Positions 7,859-16,204 of a stretch of 64,000 bases of DNA are shown piece after piece. The notes beneath the pieces are model-generated. The model saw nothing but the letters and a program-made list of their open reading frames with translations. It was not told the DNA's origin and made no database searches. Source of the DNA: JANNVZ01 sp046155615 (lineage in GTDB: Bacteria > Bacteroidota > Bacteroidia > Flavobacteriales_D > Sanyastnellaceae); the NCBI GenBank assembly GCA_046155615.1, contig JBJXFP010000175.1:91183-155182 (forward strand), written 5' to 3'. Every line of letters starts with the position of its first letter. Position 1 is the stretch's first letter. Made by a program: the position numbers and the translations under genes.

Positions 7859-10800
7859 ATGCTATTGCGCTTAGTCATTCTTATTGCTGTATTTGCAAAG
7901 GGTAGTCTTCTATTCGCAACACATACAACATATCCATTGGTGCAGAACAAAGGACAGTGGCCACAGCATGTGTTGTATGCAGCCGAACTGGATGGTGGCA
8001 AAATTTTTCTTGAAGGCAATGCAATCAAATGGCACTTCATAGATGCAAGTGCTGTAAGTGCGTCACACAGGGATGGCAAATCTTTTCTGCCTGATGACGT
8101 GAGGATAAAAGGCCACGTGTACGAAGTGAAATTTGAAGGTGCGGATGCAGATGCGCAAGCTGTTTCCGTCAACAAGCAGAAATCTTACTACAACTTTTTT
8201 CTTGGAAAAGATGAAAGCAAATGGGTCGGTGGGTGCTCAGCTTACAGCGAAGTGATCCGAAAGAATTTTTATCCGGGCATTGACTTCAAATTTTACAACA
8301 ACGACTTCTTTCTCAAATACGACTTTATTGTCTCCGCAGGTGCTGATGCAGCTCAAATCAGTATGAAATATGATGGTGCAAAATCAATCAAATTAGAAAA
8401 TGGAAGGCTTTGCATATCCACCAGTGTAAATGAAGTGTATGAGCAAAAACCTTTGGCTTGGCAAATAATAAATGGTGAAAAGAATCTCGTTACATGTGAG
8501 TATCATTTGATTGACAGCCGCGTCACCTTTCATTTTCCGAAGGGCTATGACAAAAACTATGAGCTGGTGATAGACCCGCAACTCATATTTAGCAGCTACA
8601 GCGGTAGCACCAGTGACAACTTTGGCTATACCGCAACCTATGACGAGGACGGATACCTCTACAGTGGCAGTAGTTCATTCGGGCAGGGCTATCCAACTAC
8701 TGTGGGTGCATACCAGGTAACACATGCAGGTGGCGACAGTGCTCTTGGCGATGGTATTGACATGGCTCTCACCAAGTACAATACAGATGGCACATCACTT
8801 ATTTACTCCACATTTCTTGGTGGCAGTGGTGACGACCTTGCACACAGCATCATAGTGAATAGCGCAGGCGAACTGCTGGTGTATGGCTGCACAGGCAGTG
8901 ATGATTTTCCTGTTACGGGTGGTGCTGTACAAATCAACTTTGGTGGTGGCACTTTGGTTAGCCCAACGGGTACTGGCGCTAATTTTCCTGATGGAACGGA
9001 TATAGTGGTGGTGCACTTCAGCGCTGGAGGCAATCAATTGCTGGGGGCCACTTACCTTGGTGGCAGTGCTAATGATGGTGTGTGTACTTCTACATTTTTG
9101 AAGAAAAATTATGCTGATGAGTTTCGAGGCGAAATCAGTCTGGACGAAAATGAAAACATCATCATAGCCAGCAGCACATTCAGCACGGACTGGCCTGTGA
9201 TGAATGCCTTGCAGGCTGCCAATGGCGGTATGCAGGATGCGGTGATAGCCAAGCTGAACCCCGGACTTACACAGTTGATATGGAGTACATACATAGGTGG
9301 ATCGGCTGATGATTCAGGTTTTTCGCTAACCACAGCTACCAATGGCGATGTGTATATGTGTGGTGGCACACGAAGCACAAACCTGAATGCAACAACTGGC
9401 GTGCAGCAAACAAGCAATAATGGTGGCGATGCTGATGGCTACATTGTTCGCCTGAGCAGCGATGCACAAAATTTGTTGTCACTCACCTATTGGGGAGCAG
9501 CAGGCTACGATCAACTCTATTTCATAGAAATGGATGATGAAGGCAACGTGTATGTCTATGGCCAAACCAACAGCAATGATTTCAACTTCATCATCAATGC
9601 GGGTTATGGCACGGATGGCAGTGGCAATCTGCTCACAAAATTTTCAGCACAATTAGATGAGGTGATTTGGAGCACAGTATTCGGCACAGGAGACGGCAAG
9701 CCCAACCTAAGCCCCTCTGCTTTTTTGGTTGATTACTGCAACCGCATTTATGTAAGCGGATGGGGTGTATTTGTTTCAGCCAACAATCCGCTGAATCCGG
9801 GCACCAATCTTTTTCCAATGAATAATCTGGAGACCACTGCCGATGCTTACGACAACAGTTGCAGCACAGGCGACTTCTACATGGCTGTGTTCGATGATGA
9901 CATGAATACGCTCACCTACGCCACCTTTTTTGGCGGCAGCACCAGCAGCGAACACGTGGATGGCGGTACCAGCCGATTCGACCGCAAAGGTGTTATTTAC
10001 CAAAGTGTATGTGCCGGCTGTGGCGGCAACGATGACTTCCCCACTGAGCCTGACAATGTGTGGAGTAGCCTCAATGGAAGCACCAATTGCAACAACGGAG
10101 TTTACAAATTTGATTTCCAACTACCACTCACCGTAGCCGCTTTCGAAGTGCCTCCAAGTGCATGTGTGAGTGTGCCCGTGCAGTTCACCAACAACAGTTC
10201 CTGGTCACTCACCTACCTCTGGGATTTTGGAGATGATTCACCAACAAGCACTGAGATGAATCCTTTACACACATACATGGATGAAGGAACATACACCATC
10301 ACCCTTATAGTTACACATAACAACACGTGCAACGGTGCAGACACTTTGCAACAGCAAATTCTGATAGTACAGCCTGTGAATGAAACATTGGACGGGCTGA
10401 GTGTATGTCCCGGTGAAAGCACCACCATTGGCCCTGATGAGTCGAATCCGCTGTTCGAATATGACTGGCAACCTGCTGAATTCTTAGACAACAGCACTGT
10501 TCCGAATCCTCTGTTCACTGCCGGAACAAGCAACACCTATGTGCTTACTGTGAACCATGACAACTGTGTGGATACCTACACTCAATTGGTGAATGTGCCA
10601 CTGATGAGCCTGTCAGTACCTGAAGACACTACACTTTGTGATGATGCACCATTGACACTGGCTGCCACATTCGCTCCTTCCGATGCAGCAATAATTTGGA
10701 GCGATCAAGAAGACTTTTCCAATCAACTGAATGACAATACAGCAGATGAAGACATCAGCGTGTTGCCCATCATACCCACCACTTACTATGTGCAAATAAG

Positions 10801-11611
10801 TGTGGATGGTTGTGAGCTGACTGATGAGGTGCATGTGAATCTGGTAAGTTTTCAGACTGTAGTAGTTGGCGATTTCACTGCTTGTGAAAATGACACAGTG
10901 ATGCTGCAAGTGCAAGACCCGAATGCAGAATTTATTTATCAGTGGCAACCGGAAGAGCTTGTGCTGAATGGGCAGAACACGCCCGCAGTGGAAGTATTTG
11001 TAGCGGTTGAAACTGAATTTTTCGTTTATAGCATCACACCGTTTGATTGTACGGCCAGCGATAGTGTAACAGTGAGCGTGAGCCTGCTGAACGGGGCACT
11101 GCTGAGTGCAACAGCCATTCCCGCCACAGTGGTAGAAGGCCAAAGCAGCCAGCTCAATGTCCAACCGGATGACTACACCTATCAATGGGCACCACCTACC
11201 TGGCTGCAGGGAGCAAACACGGCCACACCTGTAAGCACACCTCTGGAAAACATTACTTATACAGTGGAAGCAACAGATGGAGAATGTGTGGCTTCCACAC
11301 AAGTAACAGTGCGCGTGGTGGACTTTGTATGCGGGCCGCCAGGCATTTTTGTTCCCAACACATTTACACCCAATGCTGATGAGCAAAACGAAAAAATGTA
11401 TGTGCGCGCAAACAATGTGGATGAACTCTACTTCACCATATACAACCGCTGGGGCCAGATGATGTGGGAAACCCGCAGTTTGGCCGAAGGCTGGGACGGC
11501 ACCTTTCAGGGCCGCGAACTTGACCCTGATGTTTATGTTTATTATCTCCAGGCAAAATGTACAGGCGGCAGTCAGTATTTCGAAGAAGGGAACATTACAC
11601 TTGTGCGATAA
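7859..11611 (+). CDS. Giant secreted SBBP/PKD protein with gliding-motility-type (type B) C-terminal domain
   Basis: 1,250 residues from the ATG at 7859, which gives a signal peptide MLLRLVILIAVFAKG; a TTG at 7829 in frame is possible but untypical. Order: DUF7948-like domain (QNKGQWPQHVLYAAEL), SBBP repeats (YSTFLGGSGDD, WSTYIGGSADD, YATFFGGS), a PKD domain (FTNNSSWSLTYLWDFGDD), several Ig-like modules, then a CHU_C domain (FVPNTFTPNADEQNEKMYV, IYNRWGQMMWET, WDGTFQGREL). Type B domains direct export through the type IX system. It is head-to-head with a related protein. Confidence 0.88.
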   Translation: MLLRLVILIAVFAKGSLLFATHTTYPLVQNKGQWPQHVLYAAELDGGKIFLEGNAIKWHFIDASAVSASHRDGKSFLPDDVRIKGHVYEVKFEGADADAQAVSVNKQKSYYNFFLGKDESKWVGGCSAYSEVIRKNFYPGIDFKFYNNDFFLKYDFIVSAGADAAQISMKYDGAKSIKLENGRLCISTSVNEVYEQKPLAWQIINGEKNLVTCEYHLIDSRVTFHFPKGYDKNYELVIDPQLIFSSYSGSTSDNFGYTATYDEDGYLYSGSSSFGQGYPTTVGAYQVTHAGGDSALGDGIDMALTKYNTDGTSLIYSTFLGGSGDDLAHSIIVNSAGELLVYGCTGSDDFPVTGGAVQINFGGGTLVSPTGTGANFPDGTDIVVVHFSAGGNQLLGATYLGGSANDGVCTSTFLKKNYADEFRGEISLDENENIIIASSTFSTDWPVMNALQAANGGMQDAVIAKLNPGLTQLIWSTYIGGSADDSGFSLTTATNGDVYMCGGTRSTNLNATTGVQQTSNNGGDADGYIVRLSSDAQNLLSLTYWGAAGYDQLYFIEMDDEGNVYVYGQTNSNDFNFIINAGYGTDGSGNLLTKFSAQLDEVIWSTVFGTGDGKPNLSPSAFLVDYCNRIYVSGWGVFVSANNPLNPGTNLFPMNNLETTADAYDNSCSTGDFYMAVFDDDMNTLTYATFFGGSTSSEHVDGGTSRFDRKGVIYQSVCAGCGGNDDFPTEPDNVWSSLNGSTNCNNGVYKFDFQLPLTVAAFEVPPSACVSVPVQFTNNSSWSLTYLWDFGDDSPTSTEMNPLHTYMDEGTYTITLIVTHNNTCNGADTLQQQILIVQPVNETLDGLSVCPGESTTIGPDESNPLFEYDWQPAEFLDNSTVPNPLFTAGTSNTYVLTVNHDNCVDTYTQLVNVPLMSLSVPEDTTLCDDAPLTLAATFAPSDAAIIWSDQEDFSNQLNDNTADEDISVLPIIPTTYYVQISVDGCELTDEVHVNLVSFQTVVVGDFTACENDTVMLQVQDPNAEFIYQWQPEELVLNGQNTPAVEVFVAVETEFFVYSITPFDCTASDSVTVSVSLLNGALLSATAIPATVVEGQSSQLNVQPDDYTYQWAPPTWLQGANTATPVSTPLENITYTVEATDGECVASTQVTVRVVDFVCGPPGIFVPNTFTPNADEQNEKMYVRANNVDELYFTIYNRWGQMMWETRSLAEGWDGTFQGRELDPDVYVYYLQAKCTGGSQYFEEGNITLVR

Positions 11612-11625
11612 GAAAACACCCTGCA

Positions 11626-12045
11626 ATGACCGCAATCAGAAAATTATTTTCATCACAATCATGGAATACAGACCTTGCTGCATTGCTGCTTCGTGTTGTA
11701 TTTGGAGGCCTCATGCTGTGGCTGCATGGCCATGGCAAACTGATGAAGTGGGACGAGTACAGTGTGAAATTCGCAGAACCCTTTGGCATGCCTTCTTACC
11801 TGAGTGCAGCACTTACCATCTTCGCTGAGTTCTTCTGCTGCATTCTCATTGTGCTGGGTTTGTTCACGCGCCTCTCTGCCGTGCCCATCATCATCTGCAT
11901 GGCAGTGGCAGCTTTCAACATACACTGGGCTGATAGTATGCACGACAAGGAAGCATCACTCACATACATGGGGGCATTCATCGCCATTTTTATTTTGGGT
12001 GGTGGCAAGTACTCTGTGGATTATCTGCTAAGCAAAAAAGCCTGA
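11626..12045 (+). CDS. DoxX-family membrane protein
   Basis: 139 residues, four predicted membrane helices. LRVVFGGLMLWLHGHGKLMKW and the central FCCILIVLGLFTRLSAVPII are typical of the DoxX/YphA family, whose members are linked to quinone or thiol redox chemistry in some bacteria, but mostly remain uncharacterised. The ATG at 11626 gives the normal short N-terminus; an upstream ATG at 11557 overlaps the end of the previous gene in another frame. Only 14 bp separate it from the giant secreted protein gene, so they may be co-transcribed. Confidence 0.8.
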   Translation: MTAIRKLFSSQSWNTDLAALLLRVVFGGLMLWLHGHGKLMKWDEYSVKFAEPFGMPSYLSAALTIFAEFFCCILIVLGLFTRLSAVPIIICMAVAAFNIHWADSMHDKEASLTYMGAFIAIFILGGGKYSVDYLLSKKA

Positions 12046-12128
12046 AGACAATTTCCATCAGTATTGTTACTACTCATGCAGCGATATCATTCTGATGCTC
12101 TCTTTTAATTGACCCAATTTCTATTTCT

Positions 12129-13394
12129 ATGAAAAAATTAATTGCTACTCTCTCACTTGTCGCTTTTTTTATTCCCGGTCGGGCACAAACTGACACCGTT
12201 ATCAATTCCAAATCCATCAATGTGTTTTTAAATTGCAACTACGGCTGCTATCAGGACTATTTGCGAACACAAATCACATGGGTAAATTTTGTGCAAGACC
12301 AGTTCGTGTCTGATGTGGATTTGCTTGTCGCAAAAATTTCGACCGGTAGCGGAGGCACCGATTATTCGCTTTTCTTCAATGGAAAAAAGCGATATGCAGG
12401 CATGATGGATACACTCAGCTTTACTACCAATGCAATAAACACCGATGCTGAAGCGCGCGAAATGCTAGCTCAAAAGGTGAAACTGGGATTAGTGCGTTAT
12501 GCCGCCAAGTATGACCTTGCCAACGACTTGCTGATAAACAGCAACAATGAAAAAGATGTGGAAGACATTGGAATAGGCAGCAATCCGGATAGTGATCCGT
12601 ACAACGCTTGGGTATTCAGGCTCAGTGGTAATCTGAATTTGGAAGCGCAAAAAGTTTTTCAAAGTGGCGACTTTTATGGCAACATCGGTGCTTCGCAAGT
12701 GAAAGAAAGTTTCAAACTTGAAATCAATTTCGGTATGAGCTACTCCGAACAGCGGTATAATTTCGATGGCATTTCAGATAGCTTTGTGTTGCGCAGCCAA
12801 TATGCCTCAAGTAACTATATAAAGTCTCTTGGCGAGCATAGTGCTGTGGGTGTTTTTACCACTATCACACTGAGTGATTATAGCAACTATGATTATTATC
12901 AGCGAACTGCACTCTCCTTTGAGTACAATATTTTTCCGTACAAAGAAGCACAAACAAAAGCCATAACCATATCAGCAACTGTTGGTGGCGCTTATTACGA
13001 TTTTCAAGACACCACCATCTACAATCAGATTGAGGCATTGGTGCCTTACACGGGTATATCTATGGGTGTTTCGCTCAATCAGTCGTGGGGTTCACTCTCG
13101 GGTGCACTCAGTGCCAATTCATTTCTGAACAACTTTGACAGAAAACGCGCAGGTGCTTGGCTCAGTGCCGATGTGCGCATTTACAAAGGCTTGTCAGTAA
13201 GCATCTATTCAAGTTTCAACATTATTCATGACCAGATAAACATCAGAAAAGGAGGGGCAAGTGAAGAGGAAGTATTGCTTGAGCAACAAGAGTTGCAAAC
13301 CAACTACAGACTATACAGTTTCCTTGGACTTAGCTACAGGTTTGGTTCTATTTACAACAATGTGGTGAACCCAAGATTTGATTTCGGGTCGTAA
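12129..13394 (+). CDS. Conserved Bacteroidota outer-membrane beta-barrel protein
   Basis: 421 residues with signal peptide MKKLIATLSLVAFFIPGRAQ. The first 110 residues (NVFLNCNYGCYQDYLRTQIT, then WVNFVQDQFVSDVDLLVAKI, then STGSGGTDYSLFF) match a widespread unnamed family in which this segment precedes a barrel. From about residue 150 the sequence alternates polar and aromatic residues in strands and ends LSYRFGSIYNNVVNPRF, like an outer-membrane barrel. The function is not known. It lies 6 bp upstream of a GNAT gene. Confidence 0.7.
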   Translation: MKKLIATLSLVAFFIPGRAQTDTVINSKSINVFLNCNYGCYQDYLRTQITWVNFVQDQFVSDVDLLVAKISTGSGGTDYSLFFNGKKRYAGMMDTLSFTTNAINTDAEAREMLAQKVKLGLVRYAAKYDLANDLLINSNNEKDVEDIGIGSNPDSDPYNAWVFRLSGNLNLEAQKVFQSGDFYGNIGASQVKESFKLEINFGMSYSEQRYNFDGISDSFVLRSQYASSNYIKSLGEHSAVGVFTTITLSDYSNYDYYQRTALSFEYNIFPYKEAQTKAITISATVGGAYYDFQDTTIYNQIEALVPYTGISMGVSLNQSWGSLSGALSANSFLNNFDRKRAGAWLSADVRIYKGLSVSIYSSFNIIHDQINIRKGGASEEEVLLEQQELQTNYRLYSFLGLSYRFGSIYNNVVNPRFDFGS

Positions 13395-13400
13395 AAAAAA

Positions 13401-13844
13401 ATGAATTTACAAGTACGCATTGTCGAACCCGCAGCTTGCAAACCATTGCGCCATTTGGTACTGTGGCCTCACATAGCTGATGAAAAGGATTGTGTGATTG
13501 ACTTAGACCATAACGAAGGTGCCATACACCTTGGCACATTTGATAGCGGGCTATTGGTGAGCATAGGTTCACTGTTTCAGCAATCCACACCCAAGCTCAA
13601 TACATCAAATCAATACCGGCTGAGGGCCATGGCCACGCATCCTGACTACCGCGGCAAACATTGTGGAGCGCTGCTGATAAGCGAAGCTATCCAATTGCTG
13701 AAGCAAAAAAATGTTCAGGTACTGTGGTGCGATGCAAGATTGAACGCTATTGGTTTTTATACCTCCATGGGTTTCCAACTCCTCGATGAACCATACGAAG
13801 TGCCCTGCATCGGGCCTCACAAATTCATGTGGATTGATTTGTAG
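13401..13844 (+). CDS. GNAT-family N-acetyltransferase
   Basis: 147 residues. The acetyl-CoA-binding motif A is present as RAMATHPDYRGKHCGALLI at about 75-93 (Q/RxxGxG/A variant), followed by the motif B region NAIGFYTSMGFQLLDEPYEV. Substrate unknown; the compact single domain fits small-molecule or antibiotic-type acetylation. It probably shares a transcript with the barrel protein upstream. Its 3' end overlaps the convergent O-antigen-ligase-like gene by 20 bp. Confidence 0.8.
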   Translation: MNLQVRIVEPAACKPLRHLVLWPHIADEKDCVIDLDHNEGAIHLGTFDSGLLVSIGSLFQQSTPKLNTSNQYRLRAMATHPDYRGKHCGALLISEAIQLLKQKNVQVLWCDARLNAIGFYTSMGFQLLDEPYEVPCIGPHKFMWIDL

Positions 13845-15093
13845 CGTGCGCTGCGTCAACTGACTTCTGCTTTGCAAAAACTACTACCCAAAAGCAGAAG
13901 AATACAATTCCTGCCTGCGTCTCGAGAAAAGACTCAAATAGAAAATTCATTCCGCAAAGCAGTATGAAATACATCAGTGCAGCATCGCGCGTGGTGATGG
14001 CTGAGCGCAACAATACCAGACAAAGTGTGAGCAGTAAGAGCAACGCGGGCCATCCATGTTCTGCTCCGGCCTGCAAGAATTGATTGTGCGCATTGAATCT
14101 GCGCTGTGCCGCATAGCTCTCGCGCTTCGCTTCATACTTCTTCACCAATTCATATTCAGTGTCACCAGTACCCACTCCTATGGGATTGGCAAGCAACAAT
14201 TCAAGCGAAGATTTCCATGTAAGCATACGCAACTCAGTACTTGAGTGCGCTTCATGCTGCGCTGCTGTTCCATCAGCAGCTATGGTGGTGGCGTCATTCA
14301 CAGCGGCCTCTATCCGCTCGCTGGCACCCGGCAACAGTCGCAATGCAATGAACATAACAACAGCACAGGAAAAGACCATGGCAATACCTCCCGACATGGA
14401 CTTGTTGTTCTTCCACCAACACCAGCCGCCAAGTAAAACAGAGAGGCCTGCCGCAATGAAACCCGCTTTGGAAGCAAGCATACAGATGAACACCAGCATG
14501 GCAAGTATGCACACAACATGAATCCATTTGCTGCTAAAAAACCAACGACCCAGTGATGCATTTCTCAGCAAAATGAATATCGCAAAGGCCAAGTAAGTAG
14601 CCGCATAGGTTGGATGCAACGAAACAAGTCCGCTCAGTTTTTCATAGCTGAATATGGAAATATCGCTTACCTCAGAATATTGGATCATGGCAGATACAAG
14701 CATCACAACAATACCCGCAACACAGCCTGCAATGAATGCATTTGAAATTTTTGTGAGTTGATTGTGTGTGACTCCGGGCATCAGCCAGCCTATGATTGGA
14801 AAGGCGAGGTAAGAAAGTTTGATGCCCACTTCATTCAGGCCATCATGAGCGTGTTCGGAGTATGTAAGGCCAATGAGGTGGAGTGCAAAAATTGCAAGCA
14901 TTAGCAATGCCGGAATATTTCTGCTTAGAAAAATTCTGCGATGAACAATGCAGTTGACTATACAATAAAGTGCGAGCAATGCTATGAATCCCGGCACAAG
15001 TTTTTTAGCTACCGGCATAGCGAAGGCAATGGCGCAGCAACCCCATATATGCCACGGAGTATCCCGCCAGTTGATGTTGTGCTCCGCCTTCAA
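13825..15093 (-). CDS. O-antigen ligase / Wzy-family membrane protein
   Basis: 422 residues, about 11 predicted membrane helices and a large periplasmic loop (about residues 255-340) ending with RFNAHNQFLQAGAEHGWPAL, the Wzy_C/WaaL signature with the conserved His. Such proteins join or polymerise lipid-linked glycans outside the inner membrane; ligase and polymerase cannot be separated here. The start is a TTG at 15093 that overlaps the stop of the DinB-like gene as TTGA, a translational-coupling arrangement. Confidence 0.82.
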   Translation of the reverse strand: MKAEHNINWRDTPWHIWGCCAIAFAMPVAKKLVPGFIALLALYCIVNCIVHRRIFLSRNIPALLMLAIFALHLIGLTYSEHAHDGLNEVGIKLSYLAFPIIGWLMPGVTHNQLTKISNAFIAGCVAGIVVMLVSAMIQYSEVSDISIFSYEKLSGLVSLHPTYAATYLAFAIFILLRNASLGRWFFSSKWIHVVCILAMLVFICMLASKAGFIAAGLSVLLGGWCWWKNNKSMSGGIAMVFSCAVVMFIALRLLPGASERIEAAVNDATTIAADGTAAQHEAHSSTELRMLTWKSSLELLLANPIGVGTGDTEYELVKKYEAKRESYAAQRRFNAHNQFLQAGAEHGWPALLLLLTLCLVLLRSAITTRDAALMYFILLCGMNFLFESFLETQAGIVFFCFWVVVFAKQKSVDAAHATNQST

Positions 15094-15623
15094 ATGCCTT
15101 GCCCTGCTTTGATGCGCTCTATCTGCGCCATGTGATGCCTGATGTGGTTGAACATAAATTCAATGGCCTGCAACACATTCAACATGCCGGCTGCAGGTTG
15201 CCGAAACACCAGCCTGTCATAATGTTCAGGATTCACTGTTGCAAAAAATTCCTCCATCTCCTTGCGCAGCCTGCCCCAATGCGTGGTCATCTGTGCAAAT
15301 GTGAAATGGCCAGTGGGTTCAGGCAAAACAGATGGCGCCTTGTATCGTTCGTGTGAAGCCAGCCGTGTATTTACAGCTATGCTGTTTTTGATGTGTTCTT
15401 CACCGGTAACCTCAAGGGTGTCCCAGCCACTGCTGCTTTTCTTTTTCATATAGCCAAGTGTGCCCATCTCTGCTGACATGATGTGCTCTATCACCTGGTT
15501 GGCACTCCAGCCTTCGGCAGGTTGCCATTGTAATTCATCATCACTCCAGACTTTGAGTGGTTTCAGAAATTCATCTTTCACCTTCGATAATTCAGTCAAG
15601 CGTATTTGCAATTCTTCATTCAT
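15090..15623 (-). CDS. DinB-superfamily protein
   Basis: 177 residues forming a predicted four-helix bundle. WSANQVIEHIMSAEMGTLGY near the N-terminus and EFMFNHIRHHMAQIERI near the C-terminus supply the three spaced His residues (in HI, NHIRHH and HMAQ) that bind metal in DinB/YfiT folds. Members are thiol-dependent metalloenzymes or damage-inducible proteins; the actual reaction is unknown. It is the middle gene of a minus-strand set: 24 bp after elaA, 4-bp overlap with the ligase-like gene. Confidence 0.75.
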   Translation of the reverse strand: MNEELQIRLTELSKVKDEFLKPLKVWSDDELQWQPAEGWSANQVIEHIMSAEMGTLGYMKKKSSSGWDTLEVTGEEHIKNSIAVNTRLASHERYKAPSVLPEPTGHFTFAQMTTHWGRLRKEMEEFFATVNPEHYDRLVFRQPAAGMLNVLQAIEFMFNHIRHHMAQIERIKAGQGI

Positions 15624-15647
15624 GATTTCAATTTTTTTTGGCCAAGG

Positions 15648-16100
15648 TTAGGGAGTGTAGAGCATTTCGATATGTGGAATGTCATCTTCCATGTATTCCT
15701 TGCCTGTGCATACAAAGTCATATCCCTCATAAAACTTTTGCAGGTAGCTCTGTGCAGATATGCGGATGGGCGGGTTGTTCTGTTCTGTTTTGAAATAGTC
15801 CATCGCGCGTTGCATCAGCTCGCGGCCAAGGCCTGCCCTGCGCACCTGTGCGGAGGTGGCTACGCGGCCTACGCTCCATTCCGCATAGCTCACACCCGGC
15901 TTCACCAATCGTGCGCAGGCATACATAGTACCGTCATCTGCTGTGGCAAACAGGTGCAGGCTTTTTTTGTCTTTGCCGTCTGCATCTTGGTAGGGGCAGT
16001 TTTGCTCCACTACAAATACCTGCATGCGCAGGGCGAGCAGCTCGTAAAGTTCATCTGCCGTCAGCGCCTCCCAGTATTTTATGTGCCATGTCACCTTCAT
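15648..16100 (-). CDS. elaA: ElaA-type GNAT acetyltransferase
   Basis: 150 residues, the standard ElaA length. Diagnostic stretches: LYELLALRMQVFVVEQNCPY at 19-38, the acetyl-CoA loop VGRVATSAQVRRAGLGRELM at about 78-97, and AQSYLQKFYEGYDFVCTGKE. ElaA is a conserved GNAT protein of uncertain substrate. It is the first gene of the elaA-dinB-ligase set, and a TACATTGC box lies 7 nt before its ATG. Confidence 0.85.
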   Translation of the reverse strand: MKVTWHIKYWEALTADELYELLALRMQVFVVEQNCPYQDADGKDKKSLHLFATADDGTMYACARLVKPGVSYAEWSVGRVATSAQVRRAGLGRELMQRAMDYFKTEQNNPPIRISAQSYLQKFYEGYDFVCTGKEYMEDDIPHIEMLYTP

Positions 16101-16107
16101 TGTGCGG

Positions 16108-16115
16108 GCAATGTA
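16108..16115 (-). promoter_or_regulatory. Possible -7 box for elaA
   Basis: TACATTGC on the minus strand, one base off TAnnTTTG, ends 7 nt before the elaA ATG. A leaderless or very short-leader mRNA would result. Confidence 0.35.
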
Positions 16116-16118
16116 ATG

Positions 16119-16177
16119 GCAGTGGACAGCAGCCGGTAGTCAGTGGGCAGTTGCCGCCCACAGGCCCCTGACTACTA
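16119..16177. repeat. Palindromic CAGT-family intergenic repeat
   Basis: Between the divergent elaA and ABC-F genes lies CAGTGGACAGCAGCCGGTAG then TCAGTGGGCAGTTGCCGCCC and ACAGGCCCCTGACTAC. GTAGTCAG and CTGACTAC, with GTGGGC and GCCCAC inside, form a hairpin with a short loop. It resembles the inverted repeats at 51630-51652 and 52072-52094. Probably a spread non-coding element. Confidence 0.5.
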
Positions 16178-16185
16178 ACCACCGC

Positions 16186-16193
16186 TACATTCG
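16186..16193 (+). promoter_or_regulatory. -7 box for the ABC-F gene
   Basis: TACATTCG fits TAnnTTYG and ends 11 nt before the ATG at 16205, giving a transcript leader of about 5-7 bases. Confidence 0.45.
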
Positions 16194-16204
16194 CGCCCCT
16201 CAAA

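Noticed and set aside
10613..11635. 340-codon open frame on the minus strand
   Set aside because: Lies wholly antisense to the well-supported giant SBBP/PKD gene, has a Cys/His-rich composition typical of antisense translation and no family features.
15606..16139. 177-codon plus-strand frame
   Set aside because: Antisense to elaA, which has clear GNAT motifs and a promoter box.
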